From NCBI GenBank assembly GCA_965227745.1, contig OZ245769.1, forward strand, positions 2,418,001-2,482,000: DNA of 64,000 nt, given 5' to 3'. This DNA is from GAS368 sp965227745. Its GTDB lineage: Bacteria; Verrucomicrobiota; Verrucomicrobiia; Opitutales; Opitutaceae. Of this stretch, positions 53,459 to 62,232 are shown one piece after another. The position numbers were made by a program, and so were the translations under genes. The notes beneath the pieces were generated by a model, which made no database searches, had not been told where the DNA came from, and saw only the letters and a program-made list of their open reading frames with translations. Position 1 is the first letter of the stretch. Every line of letters starts with the position of its first letter.

Positions 53459-54091
53459 ATGGACGCCTCCCAACAGGAAATCCTCGACATCTTCACCCGC
53501 ACCAACGCCCTCAAGCAGGGCCACTTCGTGCTCCGCTCCGGCCACCACAGCACCCACTACTTCCAGTGCGCGCAGGTGTGCCAGTACATGGACGCCGTCG
53601 AGCGCCTCGGCGAATTGCTCGTGGAAAAGCTCCGCGCCCAAGGCATCAAGTTCACCGTGGTCCTCGCGCCCGCCATGGGCGGTCTCGTGATCGGCCAGGA
53701 AATCGCCCGCCGCGCCAAGACCCGCTACCTCTTCGCGGAAAAAGTGAAGAACAAGGCCAAGGTCAACGAGAGCGACGAAGACGACATCCTCGCCCTGCGC
53801 CGCAATTTCAAGTTCGAGCCCGGCGAGCCCGTGCTCATCGTCGAAGACGTCGTCACCAAGGGTGGCCGCGCCCGCGAATGCCTCGAGATCGTCAAGCGCC
53901 ACGGCGGCACCCCCGTCGCCGTCGCGATGCTCGTCGACCGCAGCTCCGGCGCCACCCACTTCGAGGTCCCGTCCGTCTCCCTCCTCGAGCTCAGCTTCCC
54001 CACCTACCCGCCCGACGCCATCCCCGAGTCCCTGGCGAAGATCCCCATCCAAACCCCCGGCGGCACCGCCGGCGCCGCCGCGACGAAGTAA
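53459..54091 (+). CDS. pyrE: Orotate phosphoribosyltransferase
   Basis: 210 residues from ATG 53459. It converts orotate and PRPP to OMP in pyrimidine synthesis, two steps before UMP. Seen: FVLRSGHHSTHYFQCAQV at the substrate end, VVLAPAMGGLVIGQEIAR, and the PRPP-binding segment VLIVEDVVTKGGRARECLE. The latter matches the family's VEDV.TTGGS, with KGGR in place of TGGS. Pyrimidine-pathway partner pyrG is at the other end of the window, not linked. A hairpin repeat begins 9 bp past the stop. Confidence 0.93.
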   Translation: MDASQQEILDIFTRTNALKQGHFVLRSGHHSTHYFQCAQVCQYMDAVERLGELLVEKLRAQGIKFTVVLAPAMGGLVIGQEIARRAKTRYLFAEKVKNKAKVNESDEDDILALRRNFKFEPGEPVLIVEDVVTKGGRARECLEIVKRHGGTPVAVAMLVDRSSGATHFEVPSVSLLELSFPTYPPDAIPESLAKIPIQTPGGTAGAAATK

Positions 54092-54100
54092 GTAAACGGA

Positions 54101-54122
54101 GGGGCGGTTTCCCAACCGCCCC
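54101..54122. repeat. GGGCGGTT-TCCC-AACCGCCC hairpin, copy 4
   Basis: A 9-bp stem immediately after the pyrE stop. GGAGGGGCGGTTTCCCAACC and the following GCCCCCGCTAT are identical to the copy at 58584. Confidence 0.8.
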
Positions 54123-54167
54123 CGCTATGGGCTCCATCTGGTCTCAAAGCCTCCGCCCCCCGGGGAC

Positions 54168-54490
54168 TCTTTCTCTTTCCTCTTTATCTTAATCTTTCTC
54201 TCCGCCCTCACCCGCCAGAAGCGCCCTCCGCTCCCCTTAAAAAACTCTCCGTCCCTCTGTGCCTCCGTGCCTCTGTGGTTCACTCCTACCACTTCTCTCC
54301 CTCTCGACCTTCCTCCGACCTTCGCGTCTTTGCGCCTTCGCGCTTAATTCCGTCCGAATCTATATCCGGGTCCATCGGTGTCCATCCGTGGTTAGAAACA
54401 ACGAGATCCCCGGTCCGAATAATTCGCGTCCCTTCATGTCCCTTCGTGGTTAAAAAAATTCGTCATTCGGTATTCGTCATTCGTCATTCG
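54168..54490. repeat. Phrase-repeat spacer (families P, D, A, E, J, H)
   Basis: No gene is seen. Family P (TCTTTCTCTTTCCTCTTTAT) at 54168-54205, nearly identical to 57023-57061; D at 54250-54290; A at 54314-54346; E (GTCCATCGGTGTCCATCCGT) at 54357-54397; J (CCCTTCATGTCCCTTCGTGG) at 54430-54450; H at 54460-54490. Confidence 0.8.
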
Positions 54491-54510
54491 CCAGTCGCCG
54501 CCCACCCGCC

Positions 54511-55977
54511 TCACTTCACCACCGGCACCGTCACCACCGCAAACCGGCTCTGCCCGCGGTAGTAGCCCACGATCACATTCTTCTCCCCCTCCGGCGCGAG
54601 TAGTTCCCTCGCGGCGCGGACCTCGCTCACCGTCGTTTTATTGATCTGCGTGATCACAAAGCCCAGCGCGAGCTGATCGCGCACCGGCGAGGTCTCCGCG
54701 ATGTCGACGACTACTAGTCCCTTGATCCGGGCATCCAGCCCGAGCTGACGCCGCAGTTCCGTGGTCAACACCGCCACGGTCACGCCCGGGAAGAGTTCAT
54801 TCGGATTTTCTTCCAGCTTCTCCAGCGTCGCCTCGATGATCCGCTCCTTGCCGTCGCGCGCGACCGTCACCTTGATCTTCGAGCCCGGCAGCATCTGCGA
54901 AATCTTCAGGCGCAAATCCTCCGGTGACGACACCGGGTGCCCGTCGAGCGCAAGCACGATATCCGTCCGCTTCAAGCCCGCCTTCTCCGCCGGGCTGCCC
55001 GGGGCCATATCCGTGATGAGCACGCCCTTCGTGTTGCGCGGCAGCCCGAGTTGCTCCGCCACATCCGGCGTCACCGCTTCGGGACTATCGAGGCCGATGT
55101 AGCCGCGCTCCACCTTGCCGGTCGCGATGAGGCTATTCATAATCGAGGCCGCGAGATTGACCGGGATCGCAAAACCGATGCCGATATTCCCGCGTGACGG
55201 CGAGAGGATCGCGCTATTGATGCCCACGAGGCGGCCCTTCGCATCCACGAGCGCGCCGCCCGAGTTGCCCATGTTGATCGCCGCATCCGTCTGAATGAAA
55301 TCTTCGTAACCGTTGTCGAGGATGCCCACCTTGTTGCGCCCGCGCGCCGACACGATGCCCATCGTCACGGTCTGGCCGACGCCCAGCGGATTACCCACCG
55401 CAAACACCACGTCGCCCACGCGCAGCTTGTCGCTGTCCGCCAGCACCATCGAGGGCAGTTTGTCCGCCTCGATCTTGATCACCGCGACATCCGTCTTCGG
55501 GTCGGTGCCGATCACCTTCGCGACATACTCGCGGTCATCGGAGAGCGACACTTTCAACTCATCCGCCCCCTCCACCACGTGGTTGTTGGTGATGATGTAG
55601 CCGTCCGAGGTCACGATCACGCCCGAGCCGAGGCCGTCCTGCTCGCTCTGGCGTTCCTGATCCTGCAAGCCGGGGAAAATCCGCCGAAACAGCGGATTCA
55701 CCATTAGCCGCTCCTTGATAAATTTCTTCGAGTACACCGAGACCACCGCCTTCTGCACCGGGTCCAGCACATCCGCGTAGCTCGTCAGCACCGTCGACTT
55801 CCCCTCGGAAATCGCGCTCGGGTCGATCTTCAGCTCCGCCTTTTTATTCGGCTCCGCCGGGGCCTTCGTGGCCTTGGCGTCCTTGCCGCTTTTCGCCGCC
55901 GCCGCCGCGAACGAAACGCTCGCGCCGACACTCAACATCACCGCCGCCAGAATCGAGAGGAAGAACTTTGATTTCAT
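54511..55977 (-). CDS. DegP/HtrA-type periplasmic serine protease
   Basis: 488 residues. Signal peptide at 1-24 (LSILAAVMLSVGASVSFA), then an Ala/Lys linker. Trypsin-like domain with catalytic H133 (TNNHVVEGA), D163 (KTDVAVIKIE) and S239 (NMGNSGGAL), all intact. Two PDZ domains follow: the first about 285-375 (RGYIGLDSPEAV, GVLITDMAPGSPAEKAGLKR), the second about 395-488 (LVVVDIAETSPVRDQL). The Do-family protease/chaperone degrades misfolded envelope proteins. Transcribed alone, with repeat-rich spacers on both sides. Confidence 0.94.
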   Translation of the reverse strand: MKSKFFLSILAAVMLSVGASVSFAAAAAKSGKDAKATKAPAEPNKKAELKIDPSAISEGKSTVLTSYADVLDPVQKAVVSVYSKKFIKERLMVNPLFRRIFPGLQDQERQSEQDGLGSGVIVTSDGYIITNNHVVEGADELKVSLSDDREYVAKVIGTDPKTDVAVIKIEADKLPSMVLADSDKLRVGDVVFAVGNPLGVGQTVTMGIVSARGRNKVGILDNGYEDFIQTDAAINMGNSGGALVDAKGRLVGINSAILSPSRGNIGIGFAIPVNLAASIMNSLIATGKVERGYIGLDSPEAVTPDVAEQLGLPRNTKGVLITDMAPGSPAEKAGLKRTDIVLALDGHPVSSPEDLRLKISQMLPGSKIKVTVARDGKERIIEATLEKLEENPNELFPGVTVAVLTTELRRQLGLDARIKGLVVVDIAETSPVRDQLALGFVITQINKTTVSEVRAARELLAPEGEKNVIVGYYRGQSRFAVVTVPVVK

Positions 55978-56076
55978 GAAAAGACGATCCCCACACCTCT
56001 AAACCCTCCTGCCCCCGGGCGCAAATCCAACCGCAACGACGCCGCGGCCAGCTTCACCTCACCAGCAAACTTTAGC

Positions 56077-56184
56077 ACCACAGATGGACACAGATGAACA
56101 CGGATTCAAACCCAAGGCCCAGCCCGCTTCGTCATTCGATATTCGTCATTCGGTATTCTCATCCGTGTCCATCCGTGGTTAAAA
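56077..56184. repeat. Foldback of family E phrases around a family H block
   Basis: ACCACAGATGGACACAGAT (56077-56095) mirrors ATCCGTGTCCATCCGTGGT (56161-56179) with two mismatches, and the family H phrase (CATTCGATATTCGTCATTCG) sits between them at 56129-56158. The spacer 55978-56344 otherwise shows no gene. A second periodic type, CCGCGTCCCCTCTTCTCCGC, runs from 56288 to the start of the next gene. Confidence 0.75.
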
Positions 56185-56344
56185 TTCTTTTACTCGCGTC
56201 TGCGGTCTCGACCTGAGCGCCACCGCCGCCTCGAATTGTCTGGCCACCCTCCAGCGTCAATTTTTCCCTTTAGTTCCCCCAGCGCGTCCTTCTCCCCATC
56301 CCCGCGTCCCCTCTTCTCCGCGTCCCCTCGCTCCCCACCCCGCC

Positions 56345-57022
56345 ATGACCCTCTCCCCTCGCCTGTTCCATCGCGCCCTCCCGCTCATCCTCGCCTGCCT
56401 CGTCACCTTCACGCTCACCGCCGCCCGCGCCGCCGACGGCTGGCGCGACCTCTTCAACGGCAAAGACCTCACCGGCTGGAAAGCCAACGCCTATCCCGAT
56501 TCTTGGTCCATCGTCGACGGCACCATCCGCGCCCACGCCACCAAGGAAAGCTCGCACCTCTTCTTCGTCGGCCAAAACGCCGAGGGCTACGAGCGTTTCA
56601 AGGACTTCGAGCTCGAGGTCATCGCCCGCAGCGAACCGAATTCCAACAGCGGCATCTTCATCCACACCGACTACGCCACGAGCAACGCCAAGCAGCACCT
56701 CGCCAAAGGCTACGAGGTCCAGCTCAACAGCTCCGAGAAGGAAAAGCGCAAGACCGGCTCGCTCTACGCCATCGTCGACCTCGACAAATCCCCCGTCGAT
56801 GAGAGCAAGTGGTTCAAAGTCCTCATCACCGTCCGCGGCCAAAAGATCACCATTCAGGTCGATGGTAAAACCGTCGTCGACTACACCGAGCCCGCCGACG
56901 TCCAGCGCCCACCCGAGCGCGCCGGCCGCAAGCTCAACCCCGCCGGCGGCGCCATCGCCCTCCAGGGCCACGACCCCACCAGCACCTTCTACTTCAAATC
57001 CATCCGCCTCCGCCCCCTCTAA
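56345..57022 (+). CDS. DUF1080 protein (3-keto-disaccharide hydrolase-like)
   Basis: 225 residues. Signal peptide (LPLILACLVTFTLTAARA), then DGWRDLFNGKDLTGWKANAY, the DUF1080 start, a concanavalin-like beta-sandwich with FKDFELEVIARSEPNSNSGIF, GYEVQLNSSEKEKRKTGSLY and the end GGAIALQGHDPTSTFYFKSIRL. Family members are linked to 3-keto-glycoside cleavage; here it is paired with a Gfo/Idh oxidoreductase 105 bp downstream, the usual partner that oxidises sugars at C3. Likely periplasmic carbohydrate breakdown. Confidence 0.9.
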   Translation: MTLSPRLFHRALPLILACLVTFTLTAARAADGWRDLFNGKDLTGWKANAYPDSWSIVDGTIRAHATKESSHLFFVGQNAEGYERFKDFELEVIARSEPNSNSGIFIHTDYATSNAKQHLAKGYEVQLNSSEKEKRKTGSLYAIVDLDKSPVDESKWFKVLITVRGQKITIQVDGKTVVDYTEPADVQRPPERAGRKLNPAGGAIALQGHDPTSTFYFKSIRLRPL

Positions 57023-57127
57023 ATCTTTCTCTTTCCTCTTTCTCTTAATCTTTCTCTCCGCACCAGCCGCGTCTCCCTCTCTCCGCGTCTCCCTCTCCCC
57101 ATCCCCGCGTCCACCCATCCCGCCATC
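57023..57127. repeat. Phrase repeats between DUF1080 and Gfo/Idh genes
   Basis: Family P (ATCTTTCTCTTTCCTCTTTC) at 57023-57061 begins right after the stop codon; CCGCGTCTCCCTCTCTCCGC and relatives fill 57068-57112. Both occur elsewhere in the window. Confidence 0.75.
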
Positions 57128-58525
57128 ATGTCCCCGCTACCGCTTCCCATTTCCGCCAGCACCGCCACCCCCACCACCCCCGCATCCCCCTCACGCCGCC
57201 GCTTCCTCCAATCCTCCGCCGTCCTCCTCTCCGCCCCGCTCATCCTGCCGAGCCGCGTCTGGTCCCAAACCACCGCCCCGAGCAAGCGCCTTACCCTCGG
57301 CTGCATCGGCATGGGTAAGCAGATGAAGGGTCACCTCGGTGGTTTCATCAACCGCGACGACGTCGAGGTCCTCGCCGTGTGCGATGTCGACACCACGCGC
57401 CGCGAAGCCGCCAAGAAGCGCGTCGACGACGCCTACTCCGCCAAGGCCGACAAAACCTATAAGTCCTGCCAGGCCTACACCGATTTCCGCGAACTCCTCG
57501 CGCGCAAAGACATCGATGCCGTCGTCATCGCCACGCCCGATCACTGGCACGCCTTCATCGCCATCGCCGCCGTCAAATCCGGCAAGGATGTCTACTGCGA
57601 AAAGCCGCTCACGTATAATATCCACGAGGCCATCGAGCTCGTGAAAGCCGTGCGTTCGTCTGGCCGCGTTTTCCAAACCGGCTCGCAGCAGCGCTCATCG
57701 AAAGAATTCCGCATCGCCTGCGAGCTCGTGCGCAACGGCGTGCTCGGCCGCGTCAATTCCATCCACGTCTCCTTCGGCGATCCCGCCACGCCCTACGCCG
57801 AGCCCACCGAGCCGATGGAGCCCGGCCTCGATTGGGATCGCTGGTGCGGCCCCGGCCCGCTCGTCGGCTACAGCCCGTTTCTCTGCCCGCGCGGCGTCCA
57901 CGATAACTTCCCCAACTGGCGCAAGACCTGGGAATTCGGCGGCGGCATGATCACCGATTGGGGCGCCCACCACATCGACATCGCGCAATGGGCGCTCAAC
58001 AAAGACGGCAGCGGCCCCATCGAGGTCCGCGCCCCCGCCGGCTGGGAAACCGCCAAGCGCGGCGCCCAGCTCGTCTACGCCGACGGCACGGTGCTGACCC
58101 ACGTCAAGGGCAAGGGCGTCTCCTTCTACGGCACCGAGGGCGAATGCCACGTCAACCGCGGCAAGTTCGAGCTCATCATGGACGGCAAGACCGTCCACAA
58201 ATTCTGGGACAAGGAAATCGACAAGACCACGTCGATGGAGCGCGAGGTCACGCTCACCGAGCGCGAATACCTCGCCAACGCCAAGATCAAGCTCGCCGCG
58301 CCCAAGAGCCACCTGCAGGACTTCCTCGACTGCATCCAGTCGCGCCAGCGCCCCATCGCCGATGTCGCCATCGGCGCCAGCTCCGTCACCGCCTGCCACC
58401 TCATGAACTTCGCCTACCACTACGGCGCCAACGCCAAGTGGAACCCCGAGAAAAACAAGTTCTCCAGCGGCGGCAGCACCAAGTGGCTCACCCGCGACCG
58501 CTACCGCGCCGGCTGGGTCGTCTAA
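57128..58525 (+). CDS. Tat-exported Gfo/Idh/MocA oxidoreductase
   Basis: 465 residues. Twin-arginine signal (SRRRFLQSSAVLLSAPLIL) near residues 20-40, so it is exported folded with its NAD(P) bound. The Rossmann part begins LTLGCIGMGKQMKGHLGGF and contains AVVIATPDHWHAFIAIAAV and the family's EKPLTYN (residue ~160). The C-terminal domain has WRKTWEFGGGMITDWGAHHI with the D-W-G-x-H-x-I/D motif. It likely oxidises glycosides or sugars in the periplasm together with the DUF1080 protein. Two hairpin repeats follow its stop. Confidence 0.9.
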   Translation: MSPLPLPISASTATPTTPASPSRRRFLQSSAVLLSAPLILPSRVWSQTTAPSKRLTLGCIGMGKQMKGHLGGFINRDDVEVLAVCDVDTTRREAAKKRVDDAYSAKADKTYKSCQAYTDFRELLARKDIDAVVIATPDHWHAFIAIAAVKSGKDVYCEKPLTYNIHEAIELVKAVRSSGRVFQTGSQQRSSKEFRIACELVRNGVLGRVNSIHVSFGDPATPYAEPTEPMEPGLDWDRWCGPGPLVGYSPFLCPRGVHDNFPNWRKTWEFGGGMITDWGAHHIDIAQWALNKDGSGPIEVRAPAGWETAKRGAQLVYADGTVLTHVKGKGVSFYGTEGECHVNRGKFELIMDGKTVHKFWDKEIDKTTSMEREVTLTEREYLANAKIKLAAPKSHLQDFLDCIQSRQRPIADVAIGASSVTACHLMNFAYHYGANAKWNPEKNKFSSGGSTKWLTRDRYRAGWVV

Positions 58526-58533
58526 TCAAGGGA

Positions 58534-58554
58534 GAGGCGGTTTATAACCGCCTC
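58534..58554. repeat. GAGGCGGTT-TAT-AACCGCCTC hairpin, copy 5
   Basis: A 9-bp stem beginning 8 bp after the stop of the oxidoreductase; variant of the six-copy family with loop TAT. Confidence 0.75.
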
Positions 58555-58583
58555 CGCTGAGCCCTCGCTCCGAGCCGCCCGGA

Positions 58584-58605
58584 GGGGCGGTTTCCCAACC
58601 GCCCC
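58584..58605. repeat. GGGCGGTT-TCCC-AACCGCCC hairpin, copy 6
   Basis: Same as the copy after pyrE, 30 bp beyond copy 5 in the same spacer. Confidence 0.8.
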
Positions 58606-58708
58606 CGCTATCACCCGCATCTCGCCCCACCGCGTCCGCCTCACCCACCACGGTAGCGCGACCGCCTCGGCCAGCCACGCGCGAAAGTATGCCCCTTCGC
58701 GGCATTCC

Positions 58709-58840
58709 CCTCTGTGCCTCCGTGTCTCTGTGGTTCAAAACCACGCCTGGCAGCCTGAACCATCCACCACAGTCCCCCCAAATCCACAGAGCACAGCCAA
58801 ATCATCCGCGCCCCTCCGCGCCCTCCGCGGCAAAAATCAA
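58709..58840. repeat. Phrase repeats, families D and G
   Basis: D (CTCTGTGCCTCCGTGTCTCT) at 58709-58738 and G (CCGCGCCCTCCGCGGCAAAA) at 58806-58840. No gene is seen between 58526 and 58904. Confidence 0.75.
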
Positions 58841-58904
58841 AAACCTTGTCGCACCCGTCCCGCCCCCGCTTGCTAACCGGCTGGAACTTTCGGTTCCGCC
58901 AGCC

Positions 58905-59996
58905 ATGACTCCTCCGTTTCCGTCCACCTCCGCGCCAACCGCGCCCGCCGCACCTTCTCTCCGCGAAAAAATCGGCCAATTGCTCGTCGTCGGCTTTCGC
59001 GGCTGCCTGCCCTCCGAGTGCGATCTGATCGTGCGCGATATCCGCGAAAACCACCTCGGCGGCATCATCCTCTTCGATCAGGAAATGGCCGACACCGGCA
59101 CGCGCCGTCGCAACATCGAGTCCCCCGCGCAGGTCCGCGTCCTCAATCAGTTTCTCCAGTCGCAAGCCCGCATCCCCCTCCTCGTCTCCATCGACCAGGA
59201 GGGCGGCCGCGTCAATCGCCTCAAGCCCGTCTACGGCTTCCCCGAGAGCGTCTCGCACGAGGAGCTCGGTCGCCTCGATCAGCCCGCCGAGACCTTCCGT
59301 CGCGCCGAGTCCATCGCGCAAAACCTCGCCGCCCACGGCTTCAATCTCAACCTCGCCCCCGTCGTCGATCTCGACGCCCATCCCGACAACCCGATCATCA
59401 AGGGCAAACGCCGCAGCTTCTCCGCCGACCCCGAGGCCGTCGCGCGCCACGCCGCCGAGTTCATCCGCGCCCATCGCGCCCACGGCGTCCTCTCCTGCTC
59501 GAAACACTTCCCCGGCCACGGCAGCGCCACCGGCGATACCCACCTCGGCCTCGTCGACGTCACCGCGACGTGGAGCGAGAAAGAACTCATCCCGTTTCAA
59601 CGCCTCATCTCCGCCGGCCTGTGCGACGTGATCATGAGCGCCCACGTCTTCAATGCGAAGCTCGACCCCGAGCGCCCCGCCACCCTCTCCCGCGCCGTCA
59701 TCACCGGCCTCCTCCGCGAAAAGCTCGGCTACGACGGCGTGGTCACAAGCGACGACATGGAGATGAAGGCCATTTCGAGCCACTACGGCCTCGAGAAATC
59801 CGTCCCCGCCGCCATCGATGCCGGCATCGATCTCCTCTGCTTCGGCAACAATCTCAGCTACGACCCCGACATCGCCGCGCGCGCCATCGCCATCCTCGTC
59901 CACGCCGTCGAATCCGGCCGCATTCCCGAGTCCCGCATCGACGTCTCCTACCAGCGCGTCCTCGCCCTCAAGCGCAAAGCCCGCCTGATCGCGTAA
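58905..59996 (+). CDS. nagZ: GH3 beta-N-acetylhexosaminidase, NagZ-like
   Basis: 363 residues from ATG 58905; in-frame sequence upstream is repeat. Single GH3 TIM-barrel: IGQLLVVGFRG start, VSIDQEGGRVNRLK, SCSKHFPGHGSATGDTHLG (with the NagZ-type D-T-H catalytic His loop) and the nucleophile Asp in VVTSDDMEMKAI. NagZ removes GlcNAc from muropeptides in cell-wall recycling. No signal peptide, so cytoplasmic. It is 7 bp upstream of the AmpG-like permease gene and on the same strand: an operon that imports and trims muropeptides. Confidence 0.88.
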   Translation: MTPPFPSTSAPTAPAAPSLREKIGQLLVVGFRGCLPSECDLIVRDIRENHLGGIILFDQEMADTGTRRRNIESPAQVRVLNQFLQSQARIPLLVSIDQEGGRVNRLKPVYGFPESVSHEELGRLDQPAETFRRAESIAQNLAAHGFNLNLAPVVDLDAHPDNPIIKGKRRSFSADPEAVARHAAEFIRAHRAHGVLSCSKHFPGHGSATGDTHLGLVDVTATWSEKELIPFQRLISAGLCDVIMSAHVFNAKLDPERPATLSRAVITGLLREKLGYDGVVTSDDMEMKAISSHYGLEKSVPAAIDAGIDLLCFGNNLSYDPDIAARAIAILVHAVESGRIPESRIDVSYQRVLALKRKARLIA

Positions 59997-60003
59997 CCAT
60001 TTT

Positions 60004-61980
60004 ATGGATACGCCACCCATCCCCGCGTCCAGTCCCGATCGCCGCAGCTCGTGGTCGTGGATTCCCACCCTCTACTTCGGGCAGGGCATCCCCTACGTCG
60101 TCGTGATGACGATGGCCGTCATTCTCTACAAGCGCCTCGGCGTCTCCAATGCCGACATCGCCCTCTACACGAGTTGGCTCTACCTCCCCTGGGTCATCAA
60201 GCCTCTCTGGAGCCCCCTCGTGGAAATCCTCGGCACCAAGCGCCAGTGGATTGTCGTCCTCCAGCTCCTCATCGGCGCCGCCCTCGGCTGCGTCGCGCTC
60301 ACGATCCCCGGCTCCGCGTTTTTCAAAGTCACGCTCGGCATCTTCTGGCTCCTCGCCTTCGCCTCCGCCACGCACGACATCGCCGCCGACGGCTTCTACA
60401 TGCTCGCGCTCAACAAGCACGACCAAGCCTGGTTCGTCGGCGTCCGCAGCACCTTCTACCGCCTCGCCATGATCGCCGGGCAGGGCCTGCTAATCATGCT
60501 CGCCGGTACCATCGAGAAAAACACCGGCCTCCCACCCCTCGAGCTCAAAGTCACCGCCGATCCCTCCGCCGCCATCGTCGCCCCCGCCGACCCTGCGGTC
60601 GCTCCCGTTGTGGGCGGGGTGCCCTCACCCCGCGGGCTACCGGCCCCGTCTCCCTCCACCGCCCCTCTCCACTTCGTCGTCACCAGCGACACCCTCACGC
60701 TCAACCCCAAGCCCACCACCTCTGCCGAAGTCACCGCCCTCCTCACGCGCGCCAAGCAGTCGAATCAAGCCGCCGGCTTTTACGCTTCACCCGAAGCCCG
60801 CGCCGCCTCTTCCGGCCCCGCCACCACCAACCCCGCCTCCGCTCCCTCCTGGTGGAGTCGCACCATCGCCACGCCCGTCACCGATTTTCTCCGCACGCAC
60901 TTCGGTCCGACCACCCCCGCCGTGCGCGCCGACGCCGCCGGTCAAGCCGGCGTTTTCCTGATCTCCCTCTCCGCCGCCCCGGAAAAAGACGTCGTCGTCA
61001 ACCTCACCCGCGATTCCGGCGACAGCGGCATCCGCCTCCTTGAGGGCGAACGCTTCACCTTCAACGCCTCCAACTGGAACAAGCCCATGATGGTGGTCGT
61101 CCAGCTTGACCCCAAAAATCCCGACGCCACCTCCGCCACCTTCCTCGCCCAAGCCGGCAATATCCCGCTCGCGTGGTCCATCACGTTCTACGTGCTCTGC
61201 GCGCTCTTCATCGGCCTCGCGCTCTACCACCGCGTCGTCCTCCCCAAGCCCGCCAGCGACACCCGCCGCTCCGCGCCACTCGCATCCGGCACGACCCCCA
61301 GCGACCCCACCTCGGCGCGCAAAAATCCCCTCGCCGAATTCTTCGCCACCTTCGGCACCTTCTTCCGCAAGCCCATGATCGTGCGTTCGCTCGCCTTCAT
61401 GTTGCTCTACCGCCTCGCCGAGGCGCAGTTGGTGAAGATCGCGTCGCTCTTCCTCCTCGATGCCCGCGAGTCCGGTGGACTCGGCCTCTCCACCAGCGCC
61501 GTCGGCTTCACCTACGGCACCGTCGGCGTGGTCGCGCTCACGCTCGGCGGCCTGGCCGGTGGCTTCGTCGCCGCGCGCCAGGGCCTGAAATTCTGGCTGC
61601 CCTACATGGTCTGCGCCATCCACCTGCCGAATCTCGTCTTCGTCTACCTCTCCTACGCGCTCCCGGAAAATTACGCACTGATCAACCTCGCCGTCGGCGT
61701 CGAGCAATTCGGCTACGGCTTCGGCTTCGCCGCCTACATGATCTACCTGCTCTACGTCGCGCAGGGCCCGCACCAGACCGCGCACTACGCGATCTGCACC
61801 GGCTTCATGGCCCTCGGCATGATGATCCCCGGCATGTTCACCGGCTGGCTGCAGGAAACCATCGGCTACCAACACCTCTTCATCTGGATTATGATCTGCA
61901 CGATCCCCGGCTTCATCGTCACCGCCCTCATCCGCCCCGACCCCGAATTCGGCAAGAAGACGGCACCCAAAGCAGCATAG
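60004..61980 (+). CDS. AmpG-like muropeptide permease with a large insertion
   Basis: 658 residues. First half: WIPTLYFGQGIPYVVVMTMA through ASATHDIAADGFYMLAL and RLAMIAGQGLLIML, the AmpG/MFS pattern (D-I-A-A-D-G). Second half from about residue 385: WSITFYVLCALFIGLALYH, a loop, then LLYRLAEAQLVKIASLFLL, GTVGVVALTLGGLAGGFVA and QFGYGFGFAAYMIYLLYVAQG. Between them residues ~175-385 are hydrophilic, including VVVNLTRDSGDSGIRLLEGE, which resembles Calx-beta-like strands; AmpG itself has no such domain. Cotranscribed with nagZ. Import of GlcNAc-anhMurNAc peptides is inferred. Confidence 0.82.
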   Translation: MDTPPIPASSPDRRSSWSWIPTLYFGQGIPYVVVMTMAVILYKRLGVSNADIALYTSWLYLPWVIKPLWSPLVEILGTKRQWIVVLQLLIGAALGCVALTIPGSAFFKVTLGIFWLLAFASATHDIAADGFYMLALNKHDQAWFVGVRSTFYRLAMIAGQGLLIMLAGTIEKNTGLPPLELKVTADPSAAIVAPADPAVAPVVGGVPSPRGLPAPSPSTAPLHFVVTSDTLTLNPKPTTSAEVTALLTRAKQSNQAAGFYASPEARAASSGPATTNPASAPSWWSRTIATPVTDFLRTHFGPTTPAVRADAAGQAGVFLISLSAAPEKDVVVNLTRDSGDSGIRLLEGERFTFNASNWNKPMMVVVQLDPKNPDATSATFLAQAGNIPLAWSITFYVLCALFIGLALYHRVVLPKPASDTRRSAPLASGTTPSDPTSARKNPLAEFFATFGTFFRKPMIVRSLAFMLLYRLAEAQLVKIASLFLLDARESGGLGLSTSAVGFTYGTVGVVALTLGGLAGGFVAARQGLKFWLPYMVCAIHLPNLVFVYLSYALPENYALINLAVGVEQFGYGFGFAAYMIYLLYVAQGPHQTAHYAICTGFMALGMMIPGMFTGWLQETIGYQHLFIWIMICTIPGFIVTALIRPDPEFGKKTAPKAA

Positions 61981-62232
61981 TGCTTTGCGCCGGTGCCGCT
62001 TGTCGGCCCGGCCCTGCGCGCCCTCGCCCGCAGTCCTAAGAATCGGCGGCAAGAAGAATCTCTGTGCGCCTATGGGCGCAACGCCCCCCCGTCCGCCGGA
62101 CTCAATTTTTGCGTTCTTTGTGGACATCCCTCAGACCTAGGAACCTTCCGGCCCTGCCTTCCTCAGTCTACGTCAGGTAGTTGGGTTGGCTCTCAACCCT
62201 CAACTCTCATCTCTCAACTACCTCGTTCCGAC
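61981..62232. other. Convergent spacer with a CTCAAC phrase
   Basis: A periodic CTCAACCCTCAACTCTCATC stretch at 62190-62219 is another phrase family. No terminator or gene is evident. Confidence 0.5.
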
